Part shown: in pieces, positions 42,164 through 51,822 of the stretch
Layout of the letters: every line of letters starts with the position of its first letter
How positions within the stretch are numbered: the stretch's first letter is position 1
From: Rhodococcus rhodnii
GTDB lineage: Bacteria; Actinomycetota; Actinomycetes; Mycobacteriales; Pseudonocardiaceae
Assembly: GCA_000720375.1 (NCBI GenBank)
Contig: JOAA01000036.1
Location: 1 to 64,000 of the forward strand
Length of the DNA stretch: 64,000 bases
Reading direction: 5' to 3'
The notes under the pieces: generated by a model
Database searches by the model: none
Seen by the model: only the letters and a program-made list of their open reading frames with translations
What the model was told of the DNA's origin: nothing
Made by a program: the position numbers and the translations under genes

Positions 42164-44829
42164 TCAGGATCCAGGTTCTCGGACCGTTGCGGGTCTGGCG
42201 GGACGGCACCTTGCTCGACCTCGGATCGGCGGGTGTGCGGGCGCTGCTTGGCTTGCTTGCGCTCAACAGTGGGCAACCGACGTCTCGCGCGGACATCGTC
42301 GAGGCCTTGTGGCGTGATCAGCCGCCGCCCAGTGCGTCGAACGTAATCCAGACATACGTCCGAACTCTGCGACGGCTGCTGGAACCGGGCCGGCGAGCAT
42401 ACGGCCACAGCTCCTATCTGCCGCGCATCGGCGATGGATACGCCTTGCGCGTGCCGGACGTCGATCTCCTCCGGTTCAAACAACTGCTTGCTTCACGTCA
42501 CGACGCCGAAGCGCTGCGGCTGTGGCACGGAACCCCGCTCGCCGACGTCCCGGCTCTCGCCAGCCACAAGAAGGTCCTCGCGCTGATCGAACAACGCCGG
42601 GCCGCCCTCGCCCGCTATGGCGACCTGCGGATCACGGCCGGCGCGGCGCATGAGGTCATCACGCTTCTGGAGGACGCGGCCGCCGACCAACCGCTTGACG
42701 AAGCCGCGCTCGCTCGTCTGATCCGTGCGTACCAAGGGGTTGGTCGCAGGGTGCAGGCGTTCAGGACGTACCACACGGCACGCCGGAAACTCGCCGACGA
42801 ACTCGGCGTCGACCCGGGTCCCGAATTGGCGGGGGCGTACGCCGAACTGGTGGCACACGACAAGCCTGCCCCGGCGCAATTACCGGCGGATGTCGGAGGT
42901 TTCACCGGCCGGACAGCAGAACTGTCCGGACTGGACAAAGCACTCGTCGACCATGGCCCCACAGGTCTGCTGTGCGTCATCTCCGGCAGTGCGGGCGTCG
43001 GCAAGACGGCCTTGGCGGTCCGATTCGGACACCAAGCCCGCAAACGCTTTCCCGGCGGCCAGCTGTACATCGACTTGCGCGGGTTCGACTCCGAGCAACC
43101 GTTGTCAGCGGATGACGCGCTGTCCCGGCTGCTGAACACCCTTGAGGCACAGCAATTCCACGAAGCGGTCACCGGCAAACGGGTGCTCTTGGTGCTGGAC
43201 AACGTCGGCTCGGCTGACCAGATCGCACCGCTGCTCCCCTGTCCGCCGTCCTGCACGATGGTGGTCACCAGTCGCGACACGCTGCCGGACCTGAACGCAC
43301 AACACCGCGTCGAACTGGGTGTACTGTCCCAAAAAGACGCGCTCACTCTGCTGAACAGCATGATCGGTACCCGCACACAGGCCGAACCTCAAGCGGCGGA
43401 AGCGCTCATCGCGCAGTGCGCCCAGTTGCCGCTGGCGTTGCGGGTCGCAGCGGAACTCGTCGTGTCCAGGGCGTCCACGAGTCTGTCCACATTGGTCGAG
43501 GAGCTGGCCGACCGAGGCAGGCGGTTGATGCTGCTCGACGGTGGTGGCGATCAACGGGCCGCGGTCCGTGAGGTGTTCTCGTGGTCGTACCGGCATCTGA
43601 ACCTCGAAGCGGCCCGCGCGTTCCGGCTGCTCGGGCTGCATCCAGGTCTGGACATCGACATCACGGCAGCGGCGGCACTGTTCGGCACCGAGATCGCCAA
43701 GGCTTCCCTGCTGCTTGAAGTCCTCGGGCGGGCGCACCTCGTGCACACCACGGCACCCGGCCGGTGGGGAATGCACGACCTGTTGCGCGCGTTCGCCGCG
43801 GACCTGGCCGAGGACAACCAAGCGACCCAACGACTGTTCGACCATTACGTGAACACAGCCGAAGCCATGTCAGGTCTCATGGATCAGGCAAGCCGAGCCT
43901 GGTTGGACGCAGAACTGCCCAACCTGACGGCGATCTGCACTCACATGGCGGCTGGACATATCGTTCGCCTGGCGACCGCGCTCTACCGTTACCTGGACGG
44001 AGGCAGGCACGCCGAAGCACTCACCATTCACTCGTATGCCGAACAAGCGGCCGTGCGGCTGAACGACCTCTCCGCCCAGGCGCACGCCGTGACCAACTTG
44101 GGTTCCGTCCACTGGCAGCTAGGCCGGTACGAAGACGCCGCCGCACACTACCGACGTGCCCTCGACATCTACCTTCAAGCCTCAGACCAGGCAGGCGCAG
44201 CCCGTGCCCTGACCCGCCTGGGCAATGTCGAGGAGCAAACCGGACGGTACGAGCAAGCCGCCGAGCGCCATGCGCAAGCGTTAGCGCATGCCCAGGCGGC
44301 AAAGCACCCAAGCGGCGAAGCACGGGCGCTGACCAACCTCGGCATCGTCAACGAACGCTTGGGCGACCTCGACTCGGCGGCAACCCTGCACGAACAAGCG
44401 CTTGACCGCTTTCTGCGGCTGGGTGACTGGGTGGGCGAGGCGGTGGCCCGAACCAGACTCGGCATGATCGCGATGCGCACCGGCGCCCCCGATCGCGCCA
44501 TGCAGGAGCACGAACGTGCACTCGCTATCTCACGGCAACTAGGGCACCTCCGCGGCGAGGCGCACTCGCTGATCAACATCGGCGACGTGCACCGGACTCA
44601 AGGCAGGCACACTCAGGCTGCCGCGCATTACAAGGACGCACTGGAACTCTGCCAGCTGACCGGACACGAATACGGCCGCGCCACAGCCCTGAACGGCCTC
44701 GGCGACGCACTCGGCAGCACCGGGATGATCGCCGAGGCCCGTCAGCACTACGCCGAAGCCCTGGCAATCGCCATCAAGATCGGCGACCTGGACGAACAAG
44801 GCCGCGCCCACACCGGCCTCGCCCGATGA
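42160..44829 (+). CDS. AfsR/SARP-type regulator (second of a tandem pair)
   Basis: An 889-residue paralogue of the preceding gene, same order: winged helix (MIRIQVLGPLRVWRDGTLLD), BTAD, NB-ARC with P-loop SGSAGVGKTAL near residue 275, and TPR repeats from about 600. The GTG start overlaps the previous stop by 4 nt, so both are translated from one message. Two TTA codons occur at residues 241 and 708. The tandem probably arose by duplication; sequence divergence suggests distinct ligands or targets. Could function as a heteromer with the first copy, an inference. Confidence 0.92.
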   Translation: MIRIQVLGPLRVWRDGTLLDLGSAGVRALLGLLALNSGQPTSRADIVEALWRDQPPPSASNVIQTYVRTLRRLLEPGRRAYGHSSYLPRIGDGYALRVPDVDLLRFKQLLASRHDAEALRLWHGTPLADVPALASHKKVLALIEQRRAALARYGDLRITAGAAHEVITLLEDAAADQPLDEAALARLIRAYQGVGRRVQAFRTYHTARRKLADELGVDPGPELAGAYAELVAHDKPAPAQLPADVGGFTGRTAELSGLDKALVDHGPTGLLCVISGSAGVGKTALAVRFGHQARKRFPGGQLYIDLRGFDSEQPLSADDALSRLLNTLEAQQFHEAVTGKRVLLVLDNVGSADQIAPLLPCPPSCTMVVTSRDTLPDLNAQHRVELGVLSQKDALTLLNSMIGTRTQAEPQAAEALIAQCAQLPLALRVAAELVVSRASTSLSTLVEELADRGRRLMLLDGGGDQRAAVREVFSWSYRHLNLEAARAFRLLGLHPGLDIDITAAAALFGTEIAKASLLLEVLGRAHLVHTTAPGRWGMHDLLRAFAADLAEDNQATQRLFDHYVNTAEAMSGLMDQASRAWLDAELPNLTAICTHMAAGHIVRLATALYRYLDGGRHAEALTIHSYAEQAAVRLNDLSAQAHAVTNLGSVHWQLGRYEDAAAHYRRALDIYLQASDQAGAARALTRLGNVEEQTGRYEQAAERHAQALAHAQAAKHPSGEARALTNLGIVNERLGDLDSAATLHEQALDRFLRLGDWVGEAVARTRLGMIAMRTGAPDRAMQEHERALAISRQLGHLRGEAHSLINIGDVHRTQGRHTQAAAHYKDALELCQLTGHEYGRATALNGLGDALGSTGMIAEARQHYAEALAIAIKIGDLDEQGRAHTGLAR

Positions 44830-44833
44830 CGTG

Positions 44834-46438
44834 TCACTGGGAGCGCATGGCTTCCTCGAACTCCGTGCGGACTTGGTCACCGCCGGTCGATCGCCATTGC
44901 CGGATCACGTCATCCCACGCGGACACCGGCTTACGACCGCTGAGGATGTCGTTCTGCGCGTCGTTGATGATCGTGCCGAGTTGGCCCTGCTTGCGAGACC
45001 AGGTGTCGGAGAACAGGCCCAGCGTGGGATCAGGGACCGCTGTTGGGATGATCGAGGCTTGGTAGTCGTACGACTTCCGGGTCGCCTCCGGGTTGCCTGG
45101 TACGAAGATCACGTCTGGGGAGTCCACAATGTACCGGACGCCCAAAGCGGTCTGGGTCACGCCTGCTTGGGTCTGTTGTGGACCGCCGTCCTTCATCACG
45201 TAGTGCGTTCCGGCGGTCCCGTACTTGCGGAAGAGATACTCCTCCGTTCCGAAGGGAGCCGAGAGCCAGTTGCACAGTTGCAGCAACTGCCGGGCGCGGC
45301 CTTCGTCGGTCTTCTTCATCACCGTGAAGTTGTTCGTGGCCTGTGCCTGCCATGTCGCTGCCCATCCGCCACCGTTGTACTTCGGGGGGCGCATTCCGGA
45401 GATCGCGAAGCTGGGGCCGGCGATGTTCTCGGCGTAGTACTGGGGCCATGCGGTGTACCGGTCGAAGATGAGCAGTGCGCTGCCCGCGTTGAACCACTTC
45501 TTCACGGGGGCGTTGTTCGTGAAACTGTCCGGGTGCACCGCTCCCGAGGCGACCAGTTGCGCGCAGTCCGCGAGCACTTGCTTGAACTCCTCGTACTCGT
45601 AGCGGGACTTCAGCTTTCCGCCTTCGTCACGCCACCGCCACGGCAGGTCGAGCATCATGGAGATGAAGTCGATCGGCGCCTGTGCCAGCGCCCATCGATT
45701 GGTCCCACTGACCTGCTTGCACATGTCCCGGAACTCCGCGAAACTGCCCGGATTCGGGTTGACGCCAAGCCCGGACAACAGATCGTCCCGGCGGAACATG
45801 AGGCTCCCGCCCACGCCGCGGGACACCGGAAGACCGTAGATCCCTCCGTTGTACCGGCAGTCTTTCCACGCCGCAGTCGGCAGGTTCGCCAGGAACGGAT
45901 ACTCCTTGATCGCGTCACCAGCCAGGTAGGGCGTCAGGTCTTGGCACTTGCTGGCCATCCACGCGGGCAGATTCGCCACACCAGCGGGAAGGCCGTTCGG
46001 GGTGTACAGAGCGGGCACGATCAGGTCAGGCAGGTCGTCACCGGCCACCAGGGTGGCGAATTTCGTTGCCATGTCGGCGTTCGGCACGATCGTCAGGCGC
46101 AGGTCGGCGCCGATTCTGCGGTTGAGCTCCTGCCAGTACGGATTCTGGTCGACCGCAGGCGGAACGGGTGAGCCCGTCAGCACGAAGGCCGACACCGACC
46201 CGCCGTTCATCGGTGGCGCGTTGAACGCCTTCACCGGCGGGTCGGGATACTTCAAGAACGCGTCAAGCAGCCCTTGCTCGTTGCCTTTGAGGTCCGGCTG
46301 GACTCCCGGATACGGTGTATAGGTCGGAAGTTTGATCCCAGTAACGGTTTGCGCGGGGTTGCCGTTCGGCCCACTGCTACAGCCGGCGACCGCGGTCGCC
46401 AGAGCACCGGTCAAGAACAGGCGGCGGTTCACGGACAT
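44834..46438 (-). CDS. Lpl/YtcQ-type extracellular sugar-binding lipoprotein
   Basis: A 534-residue solute-binding protein of the large LplA type. The N-terminus NRRLFLTGALATAVAGC combines a twin-arginine-like signal with a lipobox (Cys20). YWQELNRRIGADLRLTIVPN, DLPDLIVP and GIYGLPVSRG are typical of the group associated with complex-oligosaccharide uptake. Last gene of the ten-gene operon starting at 54802, 22 nt after the LplC-type permease. Convergent with the AfsR tandem with a 4-nt gap. The sugar is unknown; given the GH10 gene, a xylan-derived or decorated oligosaccharide is plausible. Confidence 0.9.
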   Translation of the reverse strand: MSVNRRLFLTGALATAVAGCSSGPNGNPAQTVTGIKLPTYTPYPGVQPDLKGNEQGLLDAFLKYPDPPVKAFNAPPMNGGSVSAFVLTGSPVPPAVDQNPYWQELNRRIGADLRLTIVPNADMATKFATLVAGDDLPDLIVPALYTPNGLPAGVANLPAWMASKCQDLTPYLAGDAIKEYPFLANLPTAAWKDCRYNGGIYGLPVSRGVGGSLMFRRDDLLSGLGVNPNPGSFAEFRDMCKQVSGTNRWALAQAPIDFISMMLDLPWRWRDEGGKLKSRYEYEEFKQVLADCAQLVASGAVHPDSFTNNAPVKKWFNAGSALLIFDRYTAWPQYYAENIAGPSFAISGMRPPKYNGGGWAATWQAQATNNFTVMKKTDEGRARQLLQLCNWLSAPFGTEEYLFRKYGTAGTHYVMKDGGPQQTQAGVTQTALGVRYIVDSPDVIFVPGNPEATRKSYDYQASIIPTAVPDPTLGLFSDTWSRKQGQLGTIINDAQNDILSGRKPVSAWDDVIRQWRSTGGDQVRTEFEEAMRSQ

Positions 46439-46460
46439 CGTTGTCTCCTTCGCTCGGTGA

Positions 46461-47306
46461 TCAGCCCTTCACAGCGCCGACCAGCACCCCCTTGGTGAAA
46501 TGGCGTTGGACGAACGGGTAGACCAGAAGCACAGGAATGATCGACAGCACGAGAATTGCCATCTGGATGGCTTCTCGCGGCGGCAGCTCGGTCCCGCCAA
46601 GCTGGTCGACCCCGAGTTCCGACTGGTTCACCACATACGTTCGCAACACCAACTGCAACGGCCACTTCGCGGTGTCGTTGATGTACAGCAGCGCCCCGAA
46701 GAACGAATTCCAGTACGCGACCGCGTAGAACAGTGCCACCACAGCAAGAACTGCCTTGCTCATCGGCAGAACGATTCGCCACAGCACGGCGAAGTCGCCC
46801 GCACCGTCGATCCGGGCGCTGTCCATGACCTCCTGGGGCAATTCCATGAAGAACGCCCGCAGCACGATCACGTTGAAGGCGTTGACCATCACCGGCAGGA
46901 TCAACGACCAATACGTGTCGAGCAGCCCGAGATACTTCACGATCAAATAGCTCGGGATGATCCCGGGCGTGAACAGCAACGGCAGCAACACCATCGCAAG
47001 CAACGGCCGATGCAACAACGTCCCGCGTCTGCTCAAGCCATACGCCAGCAAGGTTGTGGCGACCAAGCTCAACGCTGTCCCGACAACCGTGACTAGCAAA
47101 CTCACCACAGTCGCCCGGGTCACCACTCCGCCGGACAGAATCGCCTCGTAGGCATCGAAGCTGATTCCGCTGGGAAACATGACGAACCCGCCTGCCCGCG
47201 TGACGTCCTCACGGCTGGCGAGGCTGGTCGCGATGATCCCGAAGAACGGCACGATCACGGCCGCGCAGCAGATGGCGAGCACCAGCGCCTTCAGTGACCT
47301 GATCAT
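46461..47306 (-). CDS. LplC/YtcP-type ABC sugar permease
   Basis: A 281-residue permease with six predicted helices and the EAA loop ELPQEVMDSARIDGAGDFAV. The C-terminus PFVQRHFTKGVLVGAVKG is typical of LplC-type subunits. The ATG overlaps the LplB stop by 4 nt. It pairs with the 48205-47303 permease to form the channel of the second importer. No ATPase is encoded nearby. Confidence 0.92.
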   Translation of the reverse strand: MIRSLKALVLAICCAAVIVPFFGIIATSLASREDVTRAGGFVMFPSGISFDAYEAILSGGVVTRATVVSLLVTVVGTALSLVATTLLAYGLSRRGTLLHRPLLAMVLLPLLFTPGIIPSYLIVKYLGLLDTYWSLILPVMVNAFNVIVLRAFFMELPQEVMDSARIDGAGDFAVLWRIVLPMSKAVLAVVALFYAVAYWNSFFGALLYINDTAKWPLQLVLRTYVVNQSELGVDQLGGTELPPREAIQMAILVLSIIPVLLVYPFVQRHFTKGVLVGAVKG

Positions 47307-48205
47307 CGGTGGTAGATCCCTTGTTCTCCGAACCTGTGAGCGAGTTTGTTGGCACCGAGCACCAGCACAACGCCGACAATGCCCTTGACCAGACCGACCG
47401 CGGCGCTTATCCCCCAGCTGCCGGCGAGGATTCCGTTGTTGTAGACATACGTGTCCAGCACTTCGCTGACATCCAACCCGACCGCGGCCTGTTGCAGGAT
47501 TATCTGCTCGAATCCGACCGTCAAGGCGTCACCGAGGCGAAGAATCAACAGCAGGACAATGATTCCGCGCAAGCCGGGCAACGTCACGTGCCACAGCTGC
47601 CGGGCACGACTGGCGCCGTCGATCGCGGACGCCTCGTACAACGTGGTGTCTATTCGCGACAATGCGGCGAGGAACAGGATCGTGGCCCAGCCGGCGTCCT
47701 TCCACAGCACCTGGCTGGTGATCAGCAGCTTGAACACGTCCGGGTTGCCGATGATGTCCACTGGGGACAGACCGGCCGACCGCAGTGAGTTGTTCAGCAG
47801 CCCGGAGTCACCGAGCATCTGCTGGAACACCGCGACCACGATCACCCAGGACAAGAAGTGCGGCAGGTAAAGCACGCTCTGCACGACCCGTTTCACCCGC
47901 TCGGACAGCAGGCTGTCCAGCAGCAGAGCCAACGCGATCGGGATCGGGAACACCACGATGACCTGGAGCAACGTGATCACCAGGGTGTTGCCGAGTGCCC
48001 TGAGGAACGCCGCGTCCCCGTTGAAGATCACGCCGAAGTTGTCGAAGCCGACCCACGGACTGTCCGTGATCCCCAGATACGGCTGATAGTCCTTGAAGGC
48101 GATCACGTTGCCGAGCAGCGGCACGTAGTGGAACACGAGCAGCGCGAGGATTCCCGGCAGCGCCACCAGGATGAAGACCTTGTCCCGCCGAAGCCGCTGC
48201 TTCAT
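47303..48205 (-). CDS. LplB/YteP-type ABC sugar permease
   Basis: A 300-residue permease starting MKQRLRRDKVFILVALPGIL, with six helices and an EAA-like loop YEASAIDGASRARQLWHVTL. The frame is open to 48232, but the ATG at 48205 overlaps the cupin gene's stop as ATGA and matches the family start. Partner of the LplC-type permease downstream. Specificity follows the binding protein at 44834. Confidence 0.92.
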   Translation of the reverse strand: MKQRLRRDKVFILVALPGILALLVFHYVPLLGNVIAFKDYQPYLGITDSPWVGFDNFGVIFNGDAAFLRALGNTLVITLLQVIVVFPIPIALALLLDSLLSERVKRVVQSVLYLPHFLSWVIVVAVFQQMLGDSGLLNNSLRSAGLSPVDIIGNPDVFKLLITSQVLWKDAGWATILFLAALSRIDTTLYEASAIDGASRARQLWHVTLPGLRGIIVLLLILRLGDALTVGFEQIILQQAAVGLDVSEVLDTYVYNNGILAGSWGISAAVGLVKGIVGVVLVLGANKLAHRFGEQGIYHR

Positions 48206-48852
48206 AAGGCGTATTTGTCCAACATTCCGCACATGCCGTACGTACGCTGTGCGGGCGCCTGCGCGACCTCGACCTCGCTCTCCATCAGGTAGTCCACCTT
48301 GCCCGACCGCAAGGAGTTCAGCTGCCGCTGGGTTTGCCTGACCGCCTCGAGCGGACCGGCCTCCCAGCGCTTCTCCCAGTCGTCCAGCCGGTCGGCGACA
48401 AGCTCCGCGGCCTGCTGGTAGAACTTCGGCAGGGCACCGGGATCACTGACCAGTTCGAGAAAGCCGCGCACCGCGAGGTCCCTGCGCTCCCGTGGTTTGC
48501 GAACCCGTTGATACTCAGCAGGATCGGCCAGGATCTGGGACGGATACGTCAGCACGGCGTCCCCGGCTTCGGGCAGTCCGCCGTTCTGCATCACGACGAT
48601 GACCCGCAACGAGGTTCCGTTGACCGCCCGGTGAATCGTGCCCGGCCCGAACCACACCACCGACCCCGGAATCAGCGGGTGCTCCTGGAGTCCCTGCGCT
48701 GACAGGGTTTGCAGGCTGCCGGATCCGGACACGGTGATGTACGCCTCGGTGCAGGTCAGGTGGACGTGCGGAGATCCCCCGCAGCGGCCGTCCTCGGCCT
48801 GCCACGGGTAGACCGAGAGTCCGGAGACGGCCGTCGCGCCTGGGAAGATCAC
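48202..48852 (-). CDS. cupin protein with C-terminal helical extension, unknown function
   Basis: A protein of about 216 residues. The N-terminal cupin (about 1-110) has metal ligands in SPHVHLTCTEAYITVSGSG (His-x-His and Glu) and GPGTIHRAVN (His). A roughly 100-residue helical, Arg/Glu-rich C-terminus follows, which I do not recognise. The frame reaches 48897, but the GTG at 48852 overlaps the DUF6807 stop as GTGA and is preferred. Lying between DUF6807/Gfo genes and an Lpl importer, it may be a sugar isomerase or a sensor of the pathway. No signal peptide. Confidence 0.78.
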   Translation of the reverse strand: MIFPGATAVSGLSVYPWQAEDGRCGGSPHVHLTCTEAYITVSGSGSLQTLSAQGLQEHPLIPGSVVWFGPGTIHRAVNGTSLRVIVVMQNGGLPEAGDAVLTYPSQILADPAEYQRVRKPRERRDLAVRGFLELVSDPGALPKFYQQAAELVADRLDDWEKRWEAGPLEAVRQTQRQLNSLRSGKVDYLMESEVEVAQAPAQRTYGMCGMLDKYAL

Positions 48853-49703
48853 CAGCCCCACGTCCAAACCTGGTCTTCGAGCCGGTCGCGGTCCCATGCC
48901 CCGTTGCCGATCAGCAGCCGGTAGCGCAGTTTCAACGTCTCGTCCGGCGGGAGCACCAGTTCCTCGTAGAACGCCATCGACGGGTTGACCACGGCGAACG
49001 GCTCGGTGCGGACGAACCAGCGGAAGTCCGGGTTCGCCGGGTCGCCGATGAACAGCAGGGTGGACTTACGGTCGACCTCGTCGTGCTCACCCACGAAAGC
49101 CAACCAACCCGCCCTGCCGCCCATCAGCTCAGGCCCTGACTGCCCGTCCGCCGCCAGGACCGTTCCCCCGGTGAACGACCGCGGCCCTCGCCAGAAGAAG
49201 CCGCAATACCCGGCCTGTTCCCGGCCGAACACGGTCGGGCTTCCGAACTCCAGCACCGCACCACGCACGTTGCGCAGTTCGAAAGTCAGGTCCAGCCACC
49301 AGAAGTCCGAGCCCACCCCGTAGGAGATCTGCCGTCGTTCCGATATCCACTTCTCGCCCGCCGCGGTGATCCAGTCGATCTGTTCGATCCCCGGCCCGTC
49401 GAACGTCCGGTGCACCAGCGACCCCACGTTCGGCAGGACCTGGTAGCCCTCGCCGGTCACCCACGACACCCCGCCCCAGAAGTTCTCGCCGGACAAGTGG
49501 GACGCGGTCATCGCCAAGCCCTTGTGCCAGCGGTGATCGTGTGGACGGTTGCCCGTCACGACGTCGCCGTCGAGTGTCCGCAATGGATGGAAGCTCGGGC
49601 ACGGACACTCGAACGCGGGAGTGTCGGGGCGATAGGTGTACCGGAACAGCTCGACGTCGCGGACCCTGAGCGTCAACATCCGGCCATCGTCCACTATAGC
49701 CAC
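48849..49703 (-). CDS. DUF6807 (PmoA-family) protein
   Basis: A 284-residue cytosolic protein. Family marks are CPSFHPLRTLDGDVVTGNRP followed by HDHRWHKGLAM, then GYCGFFWRGPRSF and a C-terminal LKLRYRLLIGNGAWD. DUF6807 proteins have a beta-sandwich of galactose-mutarotase shape and recur beside Gfo/Idh/MocA dehydrogenases in sugar loci; the reaction is not established. The GTG at 49703 overlaps the upstream Gfo gene by 10 nt. The conserved His cluster hints at metal or sugar binding. Confidence 0.85.
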   Translation of the reverse strand: MAIVDDGRMLTLRVRDVELFRYTYRPDTPAFECPCPSFHPLRTLDGDVVTGNRPHDHRWHKGLAMTASHLSGENFWGGVSWVTGEGYQVLPNVGSLVHRTFDGPGIEQIDWITAAGEKWISERRQISYGVGSDFWWLDLTFELRNVRGAVLEFGSPTVFGREQAGYCGFFWRGPRSFTGGTVLAADGQSGPELMGGRAGWLAFVGEHDEVDRKSTLLFIGDPANPDFRWFVRTEPFAVVNPSMAFYEELVLPPDETLKLRYRLLIGNGAWDRDRLEDQVWTWGW

Positions 49704-50788
49704 GACTGCGCTCCGTTCATTCGCTGGTAAAACGGGTCGTCGGGATCGATCTCGGCGTGCCGGACCGGTACGCCGGTGAACGCGGACTTGTACATCGCGG
49801 CGATCAGTTCGAGCGCTTCGCGCCCTTGTGGACCGGACAGCGGCGGCCGTTCGCCGCGCTGCATGGCGTCAAGGAGATACGGCAGCTGAGCCGAGTGGGA
49901 GCTGCTCACGTCGTCCGGGATGTCGGTCCACGAGGCGATCCGGTCCTTGTCACGGACATGCACCGCCGGGGTGAACCGCCAGTCCGCGTTCTTGTAGCCG
50001 TACAAGTGCGTCAGTTCCACAGTCGCGTCGGCCAGGTCCACCCGGATGTAGGTTTCCTCGCGCGGCGACAGCACACTGTTCACAATGGACGCCATGGCGC
50101 CATTGGCGAATCGGACCATGGCCATCGAGACGTCCTCAGTGTCCACGGCACGTGCCAGCCGGCCGGCCATCGCGCGTACTTCCACCCATTCACCGAGCAG
50201 CGCGAGCAACAGGTCCATCTGGTGGATGCCGTGCCCCATGGACGGTCCGCCACCTTCGGTCTCCCAACGTCCTCGCCAAGGCACGTCGTAGTAGTTCTGG
50301 TCGCGGTACCACGTCGTCTGGCACACGGCGACCAACGGCTGTCCCAGCGCACCGGACGAGATCAGGTCGATGGCATTGCGGCCACCAGACCCGAATCGGT
50401 GCTGGAACACCACGCTGGCGTACGGTCCACCCTCCTGCTCCGCGGCTTCGATCCGGGCGTACTCGGCCAACGACAGGCACGGCGGCTTCTCCACCCAGAC
50501 CCACGCCCCGGCTTCGAGACACCGCACCGCGATGTCGGCGTGGGTCATCGGTGGCGTGCACACCACCACGAGATCCGGTTTCTGCACGGCCAGCATCGCC
50601 GCGACGGACGTGTATCCCGCCTGGATGTCGCATTGTTGCTGGAAGTCCGCGAGCCGCTCCGGGTCGTTGTCCACCGCTGCGACGACTTCGACCCGGTCGG
50701 CTTCCGCGCGTAACGCGGGGATGTGGGCGGATTCGGCGATCACCCCGCATCCCACGATCGCAGCCCGGAATCTCTGGTGCTGTGTCAT
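49694..50788 (-). CDS. Gfo/Idh/MocA-family NAD(P)-dependent oxidoreductase
   Basis: A 364-residue cytosolic dehydrogenase. The Rossmann motif AIVGCGVIAESAHIPAL is at the N-terminus. VEKPPCLSLAEY holds the catalytic EKP lysine near residue 100, and GGGPSMGHGIHQMDLLLALL is the substrate-domain helix. Such enzymes oxidise or epimerise sugars and inositols. It follows the GH10 gene by 8 nt in the same operon and overlaps the DUF6807 gene, a pairing often seen in polysaccharide loci. The substrate is probably an imported oligosaccharide or derived sugar acid. Confidence 0.92.
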   Translation of the reverse strand: MTQHQRFRAAIVGCGVIAESAHIPALRAEADRVEVVAAVDNDPERLADFQQQCDIQAGYTSVAAMLAVQKPDLVVVCTPPMTHADIAVRCLEAGAWVWVEKPPCLSLAEYARIEAAEQEGGPYASVVFQHRFGSGGRNAIDLISSGALGQPLVAVCQTTWYRDQNYYDVPWRGRWETEGGGPSMGHGIHQMDLLLALLGEWVEVRAMAGRLARAVDTEDVSMAMVRFANGAMASIVNSVLSPREETYIRVDLADATVELTHLYGYKNADWRFTPAVHVRDKDRIASWTDIPDDVSSSHSAQLPYLLDAMQRGERPPLSGPQGREALELIAAMYKSAFTGVPVRHAEIDPDDPFYQRMNGAQSWL

Positions 50789-50796
50789 CGGCGTCC

Positions 50797-51801
50797 TTAC
50801 GAGTTGATGGCCCGGTACGCGGGCTTCGGTCGCATGTTCGCGTCGAACAAGCAGGCATCGCCCTCACCGGGGAACACGTCCGGCACCCAGGAATGCCGGT
50901 CGGTGAACCCCCACGTGGTGAACTCCACGCAGCGCCACGTCGCGTGGCAGCCGTCCCACAACTGCTTGAAGTACTGCGCCTGCGTGGCCAGTTTGGCCGA
51001 ATCGGCCGGCAACGGCATCCGGACGTCGGCCTCGGTGATCGCGATGTCCATCCGCAGCGCGCCGAACCGCCTGAGGTTGTCCCGGTAGCCTGCGGGGAAG
51101 CCGTACTGGATCGACAGATGAGCCTGGATGCCGACGCCGTCGATCGGAACGCCCTGCTGCCGCAGCGAACGGACCAGGTCGTACGTGGCGGTGGACTTGG
51201 GGTTGACGCCTTCGATGTTGTAGTCGTTGATGTAGAGCTTGGCAGACGGATCAGCCTGCCGCGCCCAACGGAAGGCATCGGCGATGTAACCGTCGCCTAG
51301 CTTCTGCTGGAACACAGTGTTACGCCGGGTGCCGTCCTCGTTGAACGCTTCGTTGACCACGTCCCAGGCCCGGACCTTGCCCCGGAACCGGCTGACGACG
51401 GTCGTGATGTGCTGGCGTAGCACGGTTCGCAGCTCGTCCGCGGACAGATCGTTCACCCAGCTGGGGAGCTGACTGTGCCAGACCAACGTGTGCCCGCGGA
51501 TCGTCTTGCGGGTCTTCTTGGCGTAGCGGACAAGTTCGTCGGCACCGGACCAGTCGTACTGGCCACGGGTGGCTTCGAGCGTGCCCCACTTCATCTCGTT
51601 CTCGGGCGTGACGCTGTCGAACTCACGCGTCAACACCGCCCGGTAGTCCCGTTCGGCCAGGTGAGCCGGTGTGACCGCGCTGCCGACATACCGGTGAGTG
51701 ATGTCCTTCAACGGCGGTCCATACCCGGCACCGGCCGACGGGGCTTGCCAGATGCTCACCCCGACCAGCAGGGCCCCGGCCAACGCGGTTCTTCGCAACA
51801 T
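50797..51801 (-). CDS. secreted GH10 endo-1,4-beta-xylanase
   Basis: A 334-residue secreted TIM-barrel xylanase with signal peptide about 1-25 and no carbohydrate-binding module. The acid/base Glu151 is in WDVVNEAF, and the nucleophile Glu257 is in AITEADVRM, where relatives usually read ITELD. VTPENEMKW and GHTLVWHSQ are typical substrate-cleft blocks. The ATG follows AAGGAG by 8 nt. Gene four of the minus-strand operon, 21 nt after a CUT1 permease, so xylan hydrolysis and oligosaccharide uptake are linked. Confidence 0.95.
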   Translation of the reverse strand: MLRRTALAGALLVGVSIWQAPSAGAGYGPPLKDITHRYVGSAVTPAHLAERDYRAVLTREFDSVTPENEMKWGTLEATRGQYDWSGADELVRYAKKTRKTIRGHTLVWHSQLPSWVNDLSADELRTVLRQHITTVVSRFRGKVRAWDVVNEAFNEDGTRRNTVFQQKLGDGYIADAFRWARQADPSAKLYINDYNIEGVNPKSTATYDLVRSLRQQGVPIDGVGIQAHLSIQYGFPAGYRDNLRRFGALRMDIAITEADVRMPLPADSAKLATQAQYFKQLWDGCHATWRCVEFTTWGFTDRHSWVPDVFPGEGDACLFDANMRPKPAYRAINS

Positions 51802-51822
51802 CCTTGTTGCTCCTTGTCGTCG

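Noticed and set aside
44838..44851. CebR-like TGGGAGCGCATGGC
   Set aside because: Only a half-site, inside the coding 3' end of the Lpl-type binding protein and not near a promoter.
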